DNA of 5,136 bases. Source: an uncultured Clostridia bacterium. GTDB lineage: Bacteria > Bacillota > Clostridia > Christensenellales > Borkfalkiaceae. The position numbers and the translations under genes were made by a program. Shown here piece by piece: positions 1-5,136 of this stretch; positions within the stretch are counted from its first letter, which is position 1, and each line of letters opens with the position of its first letter. The notes under the pieces are model-generated. The model did not search any database, was not told where the DNA came from, and saw only the letters and a list, made by a program, of their open reading frames with translations. Where the stretch lies: assembly GCA_947587775.1 (NCBI GenBank), contig CANPYD010000076.1:1-5136 (forward strand), read 5' to 3'.

Positions 1-1
1 T

Positions 2-799
2 GACACGTACGGCCGTGTCCTTCCAGTGCCCGAAACGGATCTTTTCGCCGATGTATTCGTCCGCAAGATTGATGCCGCCCGTGTAGGCGATGCGGTTGTC
101 GATGACGATGAGTTTTCTGTGATCCCGCCTGCCCGCCTTGCGGGACGGGAAGCGGATGGGGCGGAAGACGCACGCCTTGATGCCGCGTGCGGCAAGTTCC
201 TTTTCGTACCCTTCCCGAAGGGTCGTTGAACAGCCGAAACCGTCGTAGATGAGGCGGATCTCCACGCCTTTTGCCGCTTTTTGCTCTAAAACAGAGAGCA
301 CATCTCCCCAAAATACACCTTCGGAGAGGATATAAAACTCTAAAAATACGGACGATTTTGCCGCCTTCAGATCGGTGAGGAGCGTTTCGTACATCTCCCG
401 CCCGACGGGGAAGTATTCTGCAGAGGCAAGACGGGTCTCTTTGAGCCCGCAGAGCGCCTCGGAAAGCGCGCCTTCGGACGTTTCCGAAGAGAGGTTTTCG
501 GACATGCCCCCCTCAAAATCCGTCATACGGGGACGGCTGAAAAAGAAAAGGCACAAAATGGCGCCCATCCACGGCAGAAGCAGGATCAGGACGGTTTTGG
601 AGATCTTATACTCTGCGGGGGAGCGGTCGCAGGCGACGGCGAGTGCGACGGCGAGCGAAAAAATCCTCTCTGCGGCGGCGATGGGCGCAAGGGCGCGGGG
701 CAGCCACAGGGAGAGAAATACGCCCGCAAGAAGGATGAAGAGCGTAAGGAGCGCAAAGGTAAACAGTCTGCCGCAAAAAAACAAGCGAAGTTTCCGCAT
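2..799 (-). CDS. cls: Cardiolipin synthase (phospholipase D superfamily), N-terminal part, cut by left window edge
   Basis: This is a membrane enzyme that makes cardiolipin, normally by condensing two phosphatidylglycerol molecules. I translated 266 residues by hand with no stop. Residues about 10-33 and 69-87 are strongly hydrophobic, with a weaker hydrophobic stretch at 40-57, matching the N-terminal anchor of clostridial Cls proteins; the segment ISKTVLILLLPWMGAIL resembles the family's conserved second anchor. The first phospholipase D domain follows, with YDGFG near 185-189 and a complete HxKxxxxD motif (H227, K229, D234) inside DHRKLIVIDN, then TGGINLADEYI and GHWKDTAV, all typical of Cls. 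Usual length is close to 500 residues, so the second HKD domain lies beyond the window. The ATG at 799 is the only plausible start after the in-frame upstream stop, although it has no Shine-Dalgarno sequence. It sits 43 bases behind the dehydrogenase gene and is probably co-transcribed with it. The family call is firm; lipid specificity is inferred. Confidence 0.93.
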   Translation of the reverse strand, partial: MRKLRLFFCGRLFTFALLTLFILLAGVFLSLWLPRALAPIAAAERIFSLAVALAVACDRSPAEYKISKTVLILLLPWMGAILCLFFFSRPRMTDFEGGMSENLSSETSEGALSEALCGLKETRLASAEYFPVGREMYETLLTDLKAAKSSVFLEFYILSEGVFWGDVLSVLEQKAAKGVEIRLIYDGFGCSTTLREGYEKELAARGIKACVFRPIRFPSRKAGRRDHRKLIVIDNRIAYTGGINLADEYIGEKIRFGHWKDTAVRV

Positions 800-808
800 A
801 GGAGAGAA

Positions 809-834
809 GCGCCGCGCGGTTTCCCGGACGGCGC
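809..834 (-). other. GC-rich inverted repeat just upstream of cls
   Basis: The arms GCGCCG and CGGCGC (809-814 and 829-834) form a perfect 6-base-pair stem around a 14-base loop in the gap between the dehydrogenase gene and cls. No T-run follows, so it is not a standard intrinsic terminator. It ends 9 bases before the cls start codon, and the bases in between (TTCTCTCCT on the mRNA) contain no ribosome binding site. It could influence cls translation or mRNA stability, or be a chance result of GC-rich sequence. Confidence 0.35.
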
Positions 835-842
835 TATGTATC

Positions 843-1889
843 TCAGATCAGGCTGACGATGTTGACCTCGCTGACGTCGTGTTCGGGGTGCGCTTCATAG
901 GTATCGAAGAAGTTCCCGACCTCTGCGGGACGGATGAAGCGTGCGGAGAAGCCTTCCGTATCGACCGCATGGGTGATGATGAGGTTGAGCGCCCGCTCGA
1001 GCTCCGTCACCTTCTGCACAAAGTGGATGGTGAGCTGCTTTTTGAGCGCCTCGTCCAGAGAGAAGGCGGCGTTGTCGGGCACGAAGCCGCAGTAGACGGT
1101 GTTCGTCTTGGGAGCGCTGACGCGGAAGGGCGTCTTGTGATTGTTCCCGGGGGCGCCGATCACGAAGATCGCGCCCGAGGCGAGCCTTCCGCCCGTGATA
1201 TTCGCAACGCCGTCCAGAAGGGAATCGTCCGCGGGCAGGGTATAGTAGATGCCGCAGGTACGGGCAAAGCCGAGGCGGGCGGGGTCGGTGTCGATGAGAA
1301 TGGGGGAAGCCTGCTGATAGATGAGCAGCTGGCAGATGAGGATCCCCATGACGTTCGCGCCGATGACGGCAATGTGCTGCCCCTTTTTGACGTCGAGCCG
1401 TTCGATGGCGGAACGTCCGAGGGCGACATAGTGCGCGATGAGGGCGCGTTCATCGTTGAGAACGTCGGGAATGGGCGTCATATCATCGGGAGAGACGAGC
1501 ACAAAATCGCGCAGGAATCCGTCCTGCGTCTGCCCGCAGACGGCGTATTCGTCCTCCGAAAAGTCGATCTTTTCCGTGCCCGTATAGGGGCGGGCGCAGA
1601 AGGTATGCAGAAGGACGCGCGTCCCCTTGGGAAAGAGGGGATCGGGGTTTTCATCGGCAATGAAGCCGACCGCAAAACGTCCCGGGACGATGGGATATTT
1701 CGTTTTGAGCGTGCCGTGGTAGAGCGCCGCGTCCACGCCGCTCATAAAGACCTTTGTGACGCGCACCCGCAGAAGTTCGTTCTCCGTGGAATCCTTGTTC
1801 TCCGCCGCGGGGATCTTATTTTCCGCCGCAAAAGATTTGTCTTCCAGCTTTTCTATTTTCCCGGGGGCGACGAATTTCCAGACGTTCAT
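843..1889 (-). CDS. Zinc-ligand-poor MDR-family (alcohol dehydrogenase-like) oxidoreductase
   Basis: This 348-residue protein belongs to the medium-chain dehydrogenase/reductase superfamily, which is the usual length for the family. The N-terminal GroES-like domain is recognisable (ELLRVRV, then SGVDAALYHG at 50-59, YPIVPGRFAVGF at 65-76, QDGFLRDFVLVSPDDMTPIPD near 122-142). A Rossmann domain follows, with IAVIGANVMG at 173-182 (glycines 177 and 182) and D200 at the end of the second strand, which suggests NAD rather than NADP. The catalytic zinc ligands are altered: the family Cys is Ser50, and the His-Glu of the GHE motif is Arg71-Phe72. The four structural-zinc cysteines are also missing; only C98 and C118 lie in that region. 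It is therefore probably a zinc-independent or repurposed family member, and I cannot assign a substrate. I place the start at the ATG at 1889 rather than an upstream GTG at 1895, because AAGGAG sits 5 bases before the ATG and overlaps the GTG. It is the first gene of a leftward unit with cls and has its own promoter. Confidence 0.88.
   Translation of the reverse strand: MNVWKFVAPGKIEKLEDKSFAAENKIPAAENKDSTENELLRVRVTKVFMSGVDAALYHGTLKTKYPIVPGRFAVGFIADENPDPLFPKGTRVLLHTFCARPYTGTEKIDFSEDEYAVCGQTQDGFLRDFVLVSPDDMTPIPDVLNDERALIAHYVALGRSAIERLDVKKGQHIAVIGANVMGILICQLLIYQQASPILIDTDPARLGFARTCGIYYTLPADDSLLDGVANITGGRLASGAIFVIGAPGNNHKTPFRVSAPKTNTVYCGFVPDNAAFSLDEALKKQLTIHFVQKVTELERALNLIITHAVDTEGFSARFIRPAEVGNFFDTYEAHPEHDVSEVNIVSLI
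1788..1829 (-). repeat. Imperfect 21-base tandem duplication inside the MDR gene
   Basis: Two adjacent 21-base units (1809-1829 and 1788-1808) match at 15 of 21 positions and encode AAENKIP followed by AAENKDS (residues 21-34). They lie between the first N-terminal strand and the strand ELLRVRV, where most MDR proteins have only a short turn, so the duplication lengthens that turn. Most differences are synonymous in the AAENK part, suggesting an old duplication. Confidence 0.6.
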
Positions 1890-1894
1890 ATCCA

Positions 1895-1900
1895 CTCCTT
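1895..1900 (-). promoter_or_regulatory. Ribosome binding site that fixes the MDR gene start
   Basis: AAGGAG on the minus strand, 5 bases upstream of the ATG at 1889. A GTG beginning at 1895 in the same frame would overlap this site, so it cannot be the start served by it. This supports the ATG and a protein two residues shorter than the longest open frame. Confidence 0.85.
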
Positions 1901-1927
1901 ACCGCAATTTCCGCAAATTCTTATTTT

Positions 1928-1956
1928 ATTATACCGCAACAGGAAAAATTTTGCAA
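1928..1956 (-). promoter_or_regulatory. Sigma-A-type promoter for the leftward MDR-cls unit
   Basis: On the minus strand TTGCAA (1951-1956) is the -35 box and TATAAT (1928-1933) a perfect -10 box, separated by exactly 17 bases. Transcription would start near 1921, leaving a 5' leader of about 30 bases before the MDR start codon. Confidence 0.85.
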
Positions 1957-1988
1957 GTGTTTCCCCCGAAAATCGTACGGAGCCCCTC

Positions 1989-1998
1989 TGAAATTTCA
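1989..1998. promoter_or_regulatory. 10-base perfect palindrome between divergent promoters, possible operator
   Basis: TGAAATTTCA is its own reverse complement. It lies 32 bases behind the leftward -35 box and 39 bases before the rightward -35 box, where an activator or a shared regulator could bind. It matches no operator that I can name, and in AT-rich DNA a palindrome of this length can occur by chance. Confidence 0.25.
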
Positions 1999-2037
1999 AA
2001 ATGGAGCGAAGTTTTTTCGTTTGGCATGAAAAATAAG

Positions 2038-2066
2038 TTGACGAAAGCGGAAAAAACAGATATAAT
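2038..2066 (+). promoter_or_regulatory. Sigma-A-type promoter for rpmE
   Basis: TTGACG (2038-2043) and a perfect TATAAT (2061-2066) are separated by 17 bases, very close to the consensus. Transcription would begin near 2073, giving a leader of about 32 bases with no obvious riboswitch or structured element. Strength close to consensus fits a ribosomal protein gene. Confidence 0.9.
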
Positions 2067-2104
2067 GAACGGGTAAAGAGAAAAGAACACAGCGAGGTGA
2101 TACT

Positions 2105-2308
2105 ATGAAAAAGGATATTCATCCCAAATATCACGAAGTCACAGTCGTCTGCGCCTGCGGCGAAACGTTCAAGACGGGAACGACGAAAGACGTCGAAGTG
2201 ATGAAGGTGGATATTTGCAGCAAGTGCCATCCCTTCTTCACGGGCAGGCAGAAACTGGTCGATACCGGCGGGCGTGTCGATAAATTCAAGAAAAGATACG
2301 GCATTTAA
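2105..2308 (+). CDS. rpmE: 50S ribosomal protein L31, zinc-binding type
   Basis: This 67-residue protein is a component of the large ribosomal subunit that sits at the bridge to the small subunit. The family pattern is complete: an N-terminal MKKDIHPKYHEV, the zinc pair C16 and C18 in CACGETF, the second pair C38 and C41 in CSKCHPFFTG, and the C-terminal basic KFKKRYG. Having all four cysteines makes it the zinc-containing form rather than the cysteine-free paralogue used under zinc starvation. The start is supported by GAGGTGA at 2094-2100, 4 bases before the ATG. It is the first gene behind the strong promoter at 2038-2066 and is followed directly by an intrinsic terminator. In Clostridia rpmE commonly precedes the DUF1385-prmC-prfA set, as here. 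Confidence 0.98.
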   Translation: MKKDIHPKYHEVTVVCACGETFKTGTTKDVEVMKVDICSKCHPFFTGRQKLVDTGGRVDKFKKRYGI

Positions 2309-2315
2309 CGACATT

Positions 2316-2348
2316 CAGCCCTTCTTCATGAGGGCTGTTTTGTTTTTT
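2316..2348 (+). terminator. Intrinsic terminator after rpmE
   Basis: CAGCCCT (2316-2322) pairs with AGGGCTG (2331-2337) as a perfect 7-base-pair stem with an 8-base loop, followed by a T-rich tract (TTTTGTTTTTT) at 2338-2348. It begins 8 bases after the rpmE stop codon. Because I see no clear promoter between it and the next gene, it may be leaky and set a lower level for the downstream genes than for L31. Confidence 0.85.
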
Positions 2349-2365
2349 CCCGCGTTTCTTGCGGG
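2349..2365 (+). other. Second small hairpin in the rpmE downstream gap
   Basis: CCCGC (2349-2353) pairs with GCGGG (2361-2365) around a 7-base loop, starting directly at the end of the terminator T-tract. No T-run follows it. It could stabilise the 3' end or the leader of the downstream message, or be incidental. Confidence 0.4.
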
Positions 2366-2376
2366 TACGGGATAAA

Positions 2377-2381
2377 AGAGG
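2377..2381 (+). promoter_or_regulatory. Poorly spaced ribosome binding site of the fusion gene
   Basis: AGAGG is the only purine-rich match upstream of the ATG at 2384, and only two bases separate them, closer than normal. The ATG is nevertheless favoured because the DUF1385 family begins a few residues before GGQAVIQGVMMRG, as it does here. Translation may be weak. Confidence 0.45.
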
Positions 2382-2383
2382 CC

Positions 2384-4222
2384 ATGAAAAAGAAACCCAA
2401 CCGTACATACATCGGCGGACAGGCGGTAATCCAGGGGGTCATGATGCGCGGGAAGCGCGGCATGGCGACCGTGGTCCGCGACGACAAGGGCGAGATCCAG
2501 ACGGAGGCGCTCCGTATCACTCCGCCCGAAAAGAGGAGTTTTTGGACGCGGGTGCCCATCGTGCGCGGCGTCATCAACTTCTTCTCCTCGCTCGTCCTCG
2601 GCATGAAAGCGCTCACGCGGAGCGCAGACGTTGCGATCACGGAAGAGGAAGAGACTCCACCCTCCAAGCTCAGCAAATGGATGGCGGAGCACTGGAAAGT
2701 TACCGCCTCGGATATTATCTCCGCGATCTCTCTGATTTTAGGCGTCGTTCTGGCGATCGGGCTCTTTTTGCTCCTTCCCCAGTTCCTGGCGGGACTGGCG
2801 GCCGATCATACCGATCTTTTCGATCACGGCGACGTATGGTATTGCCTTTTAGAGGGCGGGATACGGCTCGTCATCTTCGTCTTTTATATCCTCTTCACGC
2901 TGTGTTTCAAGTCCCTCAGGGAGACCTATATGTATCACGGCGCGGAGCATAAGACGATCAACTGCTACGAATACGGGCTCCCGCTCACGACCGAAAACGT
3001 CAAAAAGTGCTCCCGCTTGCACGACAGATGCGGCACGACCTTCATCTTTTTGGTGCTCATCATCTCCATCCTTGTGTTCGCGTTCGTGAGTTTGCCGCTC
3101 AACCTCATGTACGATCATTTCGGGCTCACGGGGTTTGTGACGCGGCTCATCTCCATCGCCGTAAAACTTCTGTGCCTTCCGCTCGTCGCGGGGATCTCCT
3201 ATGAGATCCTGAAATTCCTCGCGCTCTTCCAGACCCCGCTTCTTCTGCCCCTCAAAGCGCCCGGCTTTTTGCTGCAGATGCTCACGACGCGGGAACCCGG
3301 GGACGATATGATCGAATGCGCCATCCTCGCCTTCCGCAAGGCGTATGAGATGGATAACGATCCCGACTCCCCCGAAAAGTTCTTTGTGACCGAGACAAAA
3401 CTTCTGAAATTGCTTCCCGATATGAAGCGCAGCTTTGCCGACCGCGACATCGACGAGGCGGACGCGGAGTGGATCGTGAGCATTCAGCTCGGGATCCCCC
3501 GCAGCGAACTCAAGACGGAGCGCGTCATCACGCGGGCGGAGTGCGGAAAGATTCTCTCCGTCTTCGAAGAGCGGCTCACGGGCAGACCGCTCTGGTATAT
3601 CTTCGGCAATACCGAATTTTACGGCTATACCTTCAAAGTGGACGAACGGACGCTCATTCCCCGCCCCGAGACGGAGGAGCTCGTCCGCGAGGCGCTCTCC
3701 TTCCTCAAAAACGGGGACTGTATGCTGGATCTGTGCACGGGGAGCGGCGCGGTCGCGGTCGCCGTCGCATGCGAGGCGGCAAAGGACAGGACGGTGACCG
3801 TCGTCGGCTCGGATATCTCCGCAGAAGCCCTCGAGGTGGCGAAGGAGAACGCGCGGCAGAACAAGGCGAACGTCACCTTTGTCGCGAGCGACCTCTTCAA
3901 GAACATCCGCGGGAGATATAACCTCATCACTGCGAACCCTCCCTATATCAAGCACGGGGAGATCGAGACGCTTGCCCGCGAAGTGCGGGATTTCGAGCCC
4001 CGTATCGCCCTCGACGGCGGCGCGGACGGCCTTGATTTCTATCGCAGGATCGCCGAAAAGATCGGGCGGTACATCGTCCGCGGCGGCATGCTCATCCTCG
4101 AGTGCGGCGAAGGGCAGGCGCAGGACATCATCAAAATTTTCCAGAGCGCGACGCGCTGCGACTTCGCCATGGTCGTCAAAGACCTTGCGGGCGTGGAGCG
4201 GGTCGTCAAGATCGGATTCTGA
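2384..4222 (+). CDS. prmC: Fusion of DUF1385/YqhQ-type membrane protein with PrmC release-factor glutamine methyltransferase
   Basis: This 612-residue protein joins two full-length proteins in one frame. Residues 1 to about 322 are a DUF1385 (B. subtilis YqhQ-like) protein of unknown function, with the signatures GGQAVIQGVMMRG (11-23), YHGAEHKTINCYE (184-196) and HDRCGTTF (213-220), and about four membrane segments near 110-132, 156-176, 218-240 and 254-282. Residues about 336-612 are PrmC, which uses S-adenosylmethionine to methylate the GGQ glutamine of RF1 and RF2. Visible there are a short N-terminal helical domain, IPRPETEELV (425-434), the SAM loop LDLCTGSGAVAVAVA (448-462), D477 and the NPPY motif (518-521) that holds the target glutamine. 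Stand-alone PrmC is about 280 residues, so this half is complete. An even number of membrane segments with a basic N-terminus puts the methyltransferase in the cytoplasm. The reading frame is unbroken, with no stop or evident frameshift at the joint. It ends two bases before prfA, its substrate gene. Domain calls are firm; membrane tethering is inferred. Confidence 0.95.
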   Translation: MKKKPNRTYIGGQAVIQGVMMRGKRGMATVVRDDKGEIQTEALRITPPEKRSFWTRVPIVRGVINFFSSLVLGMKALTRSADVAITEEEETPPSKLSKWMAEHWKVTASDIISAISLILGVVLAIGLFLLLPQFLAGLAADHTDLFDHGDVWYCLLEGGIRLVIFVFYILFTLCFKSLRETYMYHGAEHKTINCYEYGLPLTTENVKKCSRLHDRCGTTFIFLVLIISILVFAFVSLPLNLMYDHFGLTGFVTRLISIAVKLLCLPLVAGISYEILKFLALFQTPLLLPLKAPGFLLQMLTTREPGDDMIECAILAFRKAYEMDNDPDSPEKFFVTETKLLKLLPDMKRSFADRDIDEADAEWIVSIQLGIPRSELKTERVITRAECGKILSVFEERLTGRPLWYIFGNTEFYGYTFKVDERTLIPRPETEELVREALSFLKNGDCMLDLCTGSGAVAVAVACEAAKDRTVTVVGSDISAEALEVAKENARQNKANVTFVASDLFKNIRGRYNLITANPPYIKHGEIETLAREVRDFEPRIALDGGADGLDFYRRIAEKIGRYIVRGGMLILECGEGQAQDIIKIFQSATRCDFAMVVKDLAGVERVVKIGF

Positions 4223-4224
4223 GT

Positions 4225-5136
4225 ATGCTGAAACGGCTGAACGAGATCGAAAAGAGATACGAAGAGCTGTCCTCGCTCCTCTCGTCGGGGGAGGCGCTCT
4301 CGGACATGGAGCGGTACAGACGCCTTGCAAAGGAACGGGCGGAGACGGAAGAGATCGTCTCCGTCTTTCGCGTATACCGCAGCATTCAGGCGGAGATGGA
4401 CGAGACGATGCAGGAGGCGGGGAAGGAGAGCGGCGAGATGAAACAGCTCCTTCTCGACGAATACTATGCCCTCAAGGAGAAGCTCGCCTCGCTCGAAACG
4501 CAGCTGAAAGTTCTGCTCCTTCCCAAGGACAAGAACGACGAGCGGAACTGTACTTTGGAGATCCGCGCGGGGGCGGGCGGCGAGGAAGCCGCACTCTTCG
4601 CCTACGAGCTCTACCGCATGTATCTGGGATACTGTGAAAAACACCGCTTTCAGTGGGACGTCGTCTCCCTCAACGAGACGGAGTTGGGCGGCGTGAAAGA
4701 GGCGATCGTCAACATCACGGGAAAGGACGCCTACAAGCGCCTGAAATACGAGAGCGGAGTGCACCGCGTGCAGCGGGTGCCCGAGACGGAGTCGCAGGGA
4801 AGGATCCACACTTCCACCTGTACCGTCGCCGTTCTTCCCGAGGCGGAGGACGTGGAAGTGAACATCGACGAAAAGGACATCCGCGTCGACCTCTTCCGAA
4901 GTTCGGGCGCGGGCGGGCAGAAGGTCAACAAGACGGAGACCGCCATCCGCATCACCCACTTCCCGACGGGGATCGTTGTCACCTGTCAGGACGAGCGCAG
5001 CCAGCTCAAAAACAAGGAAAAGGCCTTCCGCGTCCTCAAAACGCGGCTCTACGACTATTACAACAGCCGTGCCGCGGGGGCGGAGGCGGCAAACAGAAAG
5101 AGCCTCGTCGGCACGGGGGACAGGAGCGAGCGTATC
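4225..5136 (+). CDS. prfA: Peptide chain release factor 1 (RF1), cut by right window edge
   Basis: This protein reads UAA and UAG stop codons and triggers release of the finished protein on the ribosome. The window holds 304 residues of a family usually about 355-360 long, so roughly the last 50 are missing. Residues 1-100 form the helical N-terminal domain. The stop-codon recognition tripeptide is PET (186-188) in RVPETESQGRIHTS, the PxT form that marks RF1; RF2 would have SPF. The catalytic GGQ is at 230-232 within SSGAGGQKVNKTETAIR, and Q232 is the residue expected to be methylated by the PrmC half of the upstream protein. The visible sequence ends in VGTGDRSERI, a conserved RF1/RF2 stretch. 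The ATG is two bases after the upstream stop and has no strong ribosome binding site, which suggests translational coupling. Confidence 0.98.
   Translation, partial: MLKRLNEIEKRYEELSSLLSSGEALSDMERYRRLAKERAETEEIVSVFRVYRSIQAEMDETMQEAGKESGEMKQLLLDEYYALKEKLASLETQLKVLLLPKDKNDERNCTLEIRAGAGGEEAALFAYELYRMYLGYCEKHRFQWDVVSLNETELGGVKEAIVNITGKDAYKRLKYESGVHRVQRVPETESQGRIHTSTCTVAVLPEAEDVEVNIDEKDIRVDLFRSSGAGGQKVNKTETAIRITHFPTGIVVTCQDERSQLKNKEKAFRVLKTRLYDYYNSRAAGAEAANRKSLVGTGDRSERI

Noticed and set aside
1970..1979. AAATCGTA-like sequence resembling one half of a Zur (zinc regulator) box upstream of rpmE
   Set aside because: The second inverted half is absent, it lies far upstream of the rpmE promoter, and this L31 is the zinc-containing type, which is not the usual Zur-repressed paralogue.
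375..1991. Long plus-strand open frame of 538 codons
   Set aside because: It lies opposite the convincing cls and MDR genes; its translation shows no family motifs and is typical of the antisense of GC-rich coding DNA.
2001..2024. Short CGAA/TTCG inverted repeat with a T-run before the rpmE promoter
   Set aside because: The stem is only four pairs and lies upstream of the promoter in untranscribed DNA for the rightward genes, so a terminator role is not supported.
3300..3430. Suspected sequencing error joining YqhQ and PrmC
   Set aside because: The frame is continuous, both domain edges match their families without missing parts, and there is no homopolymer or out-of-frame continuation suggesting an indel. 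Raw reads would still be needed to exclude a lost stop codon.
2849..4330. Long minus-strand open frame of 493 codons
   Set aside because: It is antisense to the fusion gene and the start of prfA, whose motifs are unmistakable, and its own translation is charge-rich with no recognisable domain.
3879..4637. Plus-strand open frame spanning the fusion-prfA junction
   Set aside because: It is Ser/Arg/Gly-rich out-of-frame sequence overlapping PrmC NPPY-region and RF1 coding DNA, with no start signal.

Overview
The window looks like a chromosomal housekeeping region from a Gram-positive bacterium of the Bacillota, most likely class Clostridia and possibly an uncultured gut lineage. The evidence is the gene order rpmE, a DUF1385/YqhQ-type membrane protein, prmC, prfA, which is typical of that class, together with a clostridial-style cardiolipin synthase and two textbook sigma-A promoters. 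Coding DNA is fairly GC-rich, while the central promoter region is AT-rich. The taxonomic placement is inference from gene families and order.

The left part (1-1889) is read leftwards. A strong promoter near 1928-1956 drives a medium-chain dehydrogenase/reductase (MDR) gene at 843-1889. A cardiolipin synthase gene follows after a 43-base gap and runs off the left edge, so its second catalytic half is not visible. The MDR protein has the overall family fold signatures but has lost recognisable catalytic zinc ligands, so its reaction is unknown.

The middle (1890-2104) is a divergent promoter region with two back-to-back promoters, each with perfect 17-base spacing, and a 10-base perfect palindrome between them.

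The right part (2105-5136) is read rightwards and is about translation. It contains ribosomal protein L31 (rpmE), an intrinsic terminator, then a 612-residue fusion of a complete YqhQ-type multi-pass membrane protein with a complete PrmC release-factor methyltransferase. Two bases later comes prfA (release factor 1), cut by the right edge. PrmC methylates the glutamine of the GGQ motif in RF1, and that motif is visible in the neighbouring prfA product, so enzyme and substrate are encoded side by side. The most notable feature is the fusion, which would anchor the methyltransferase to the cytoplasmic face of the membrane. I see no RNA genes, CRISPR array, insertion sequence or other mobile element.
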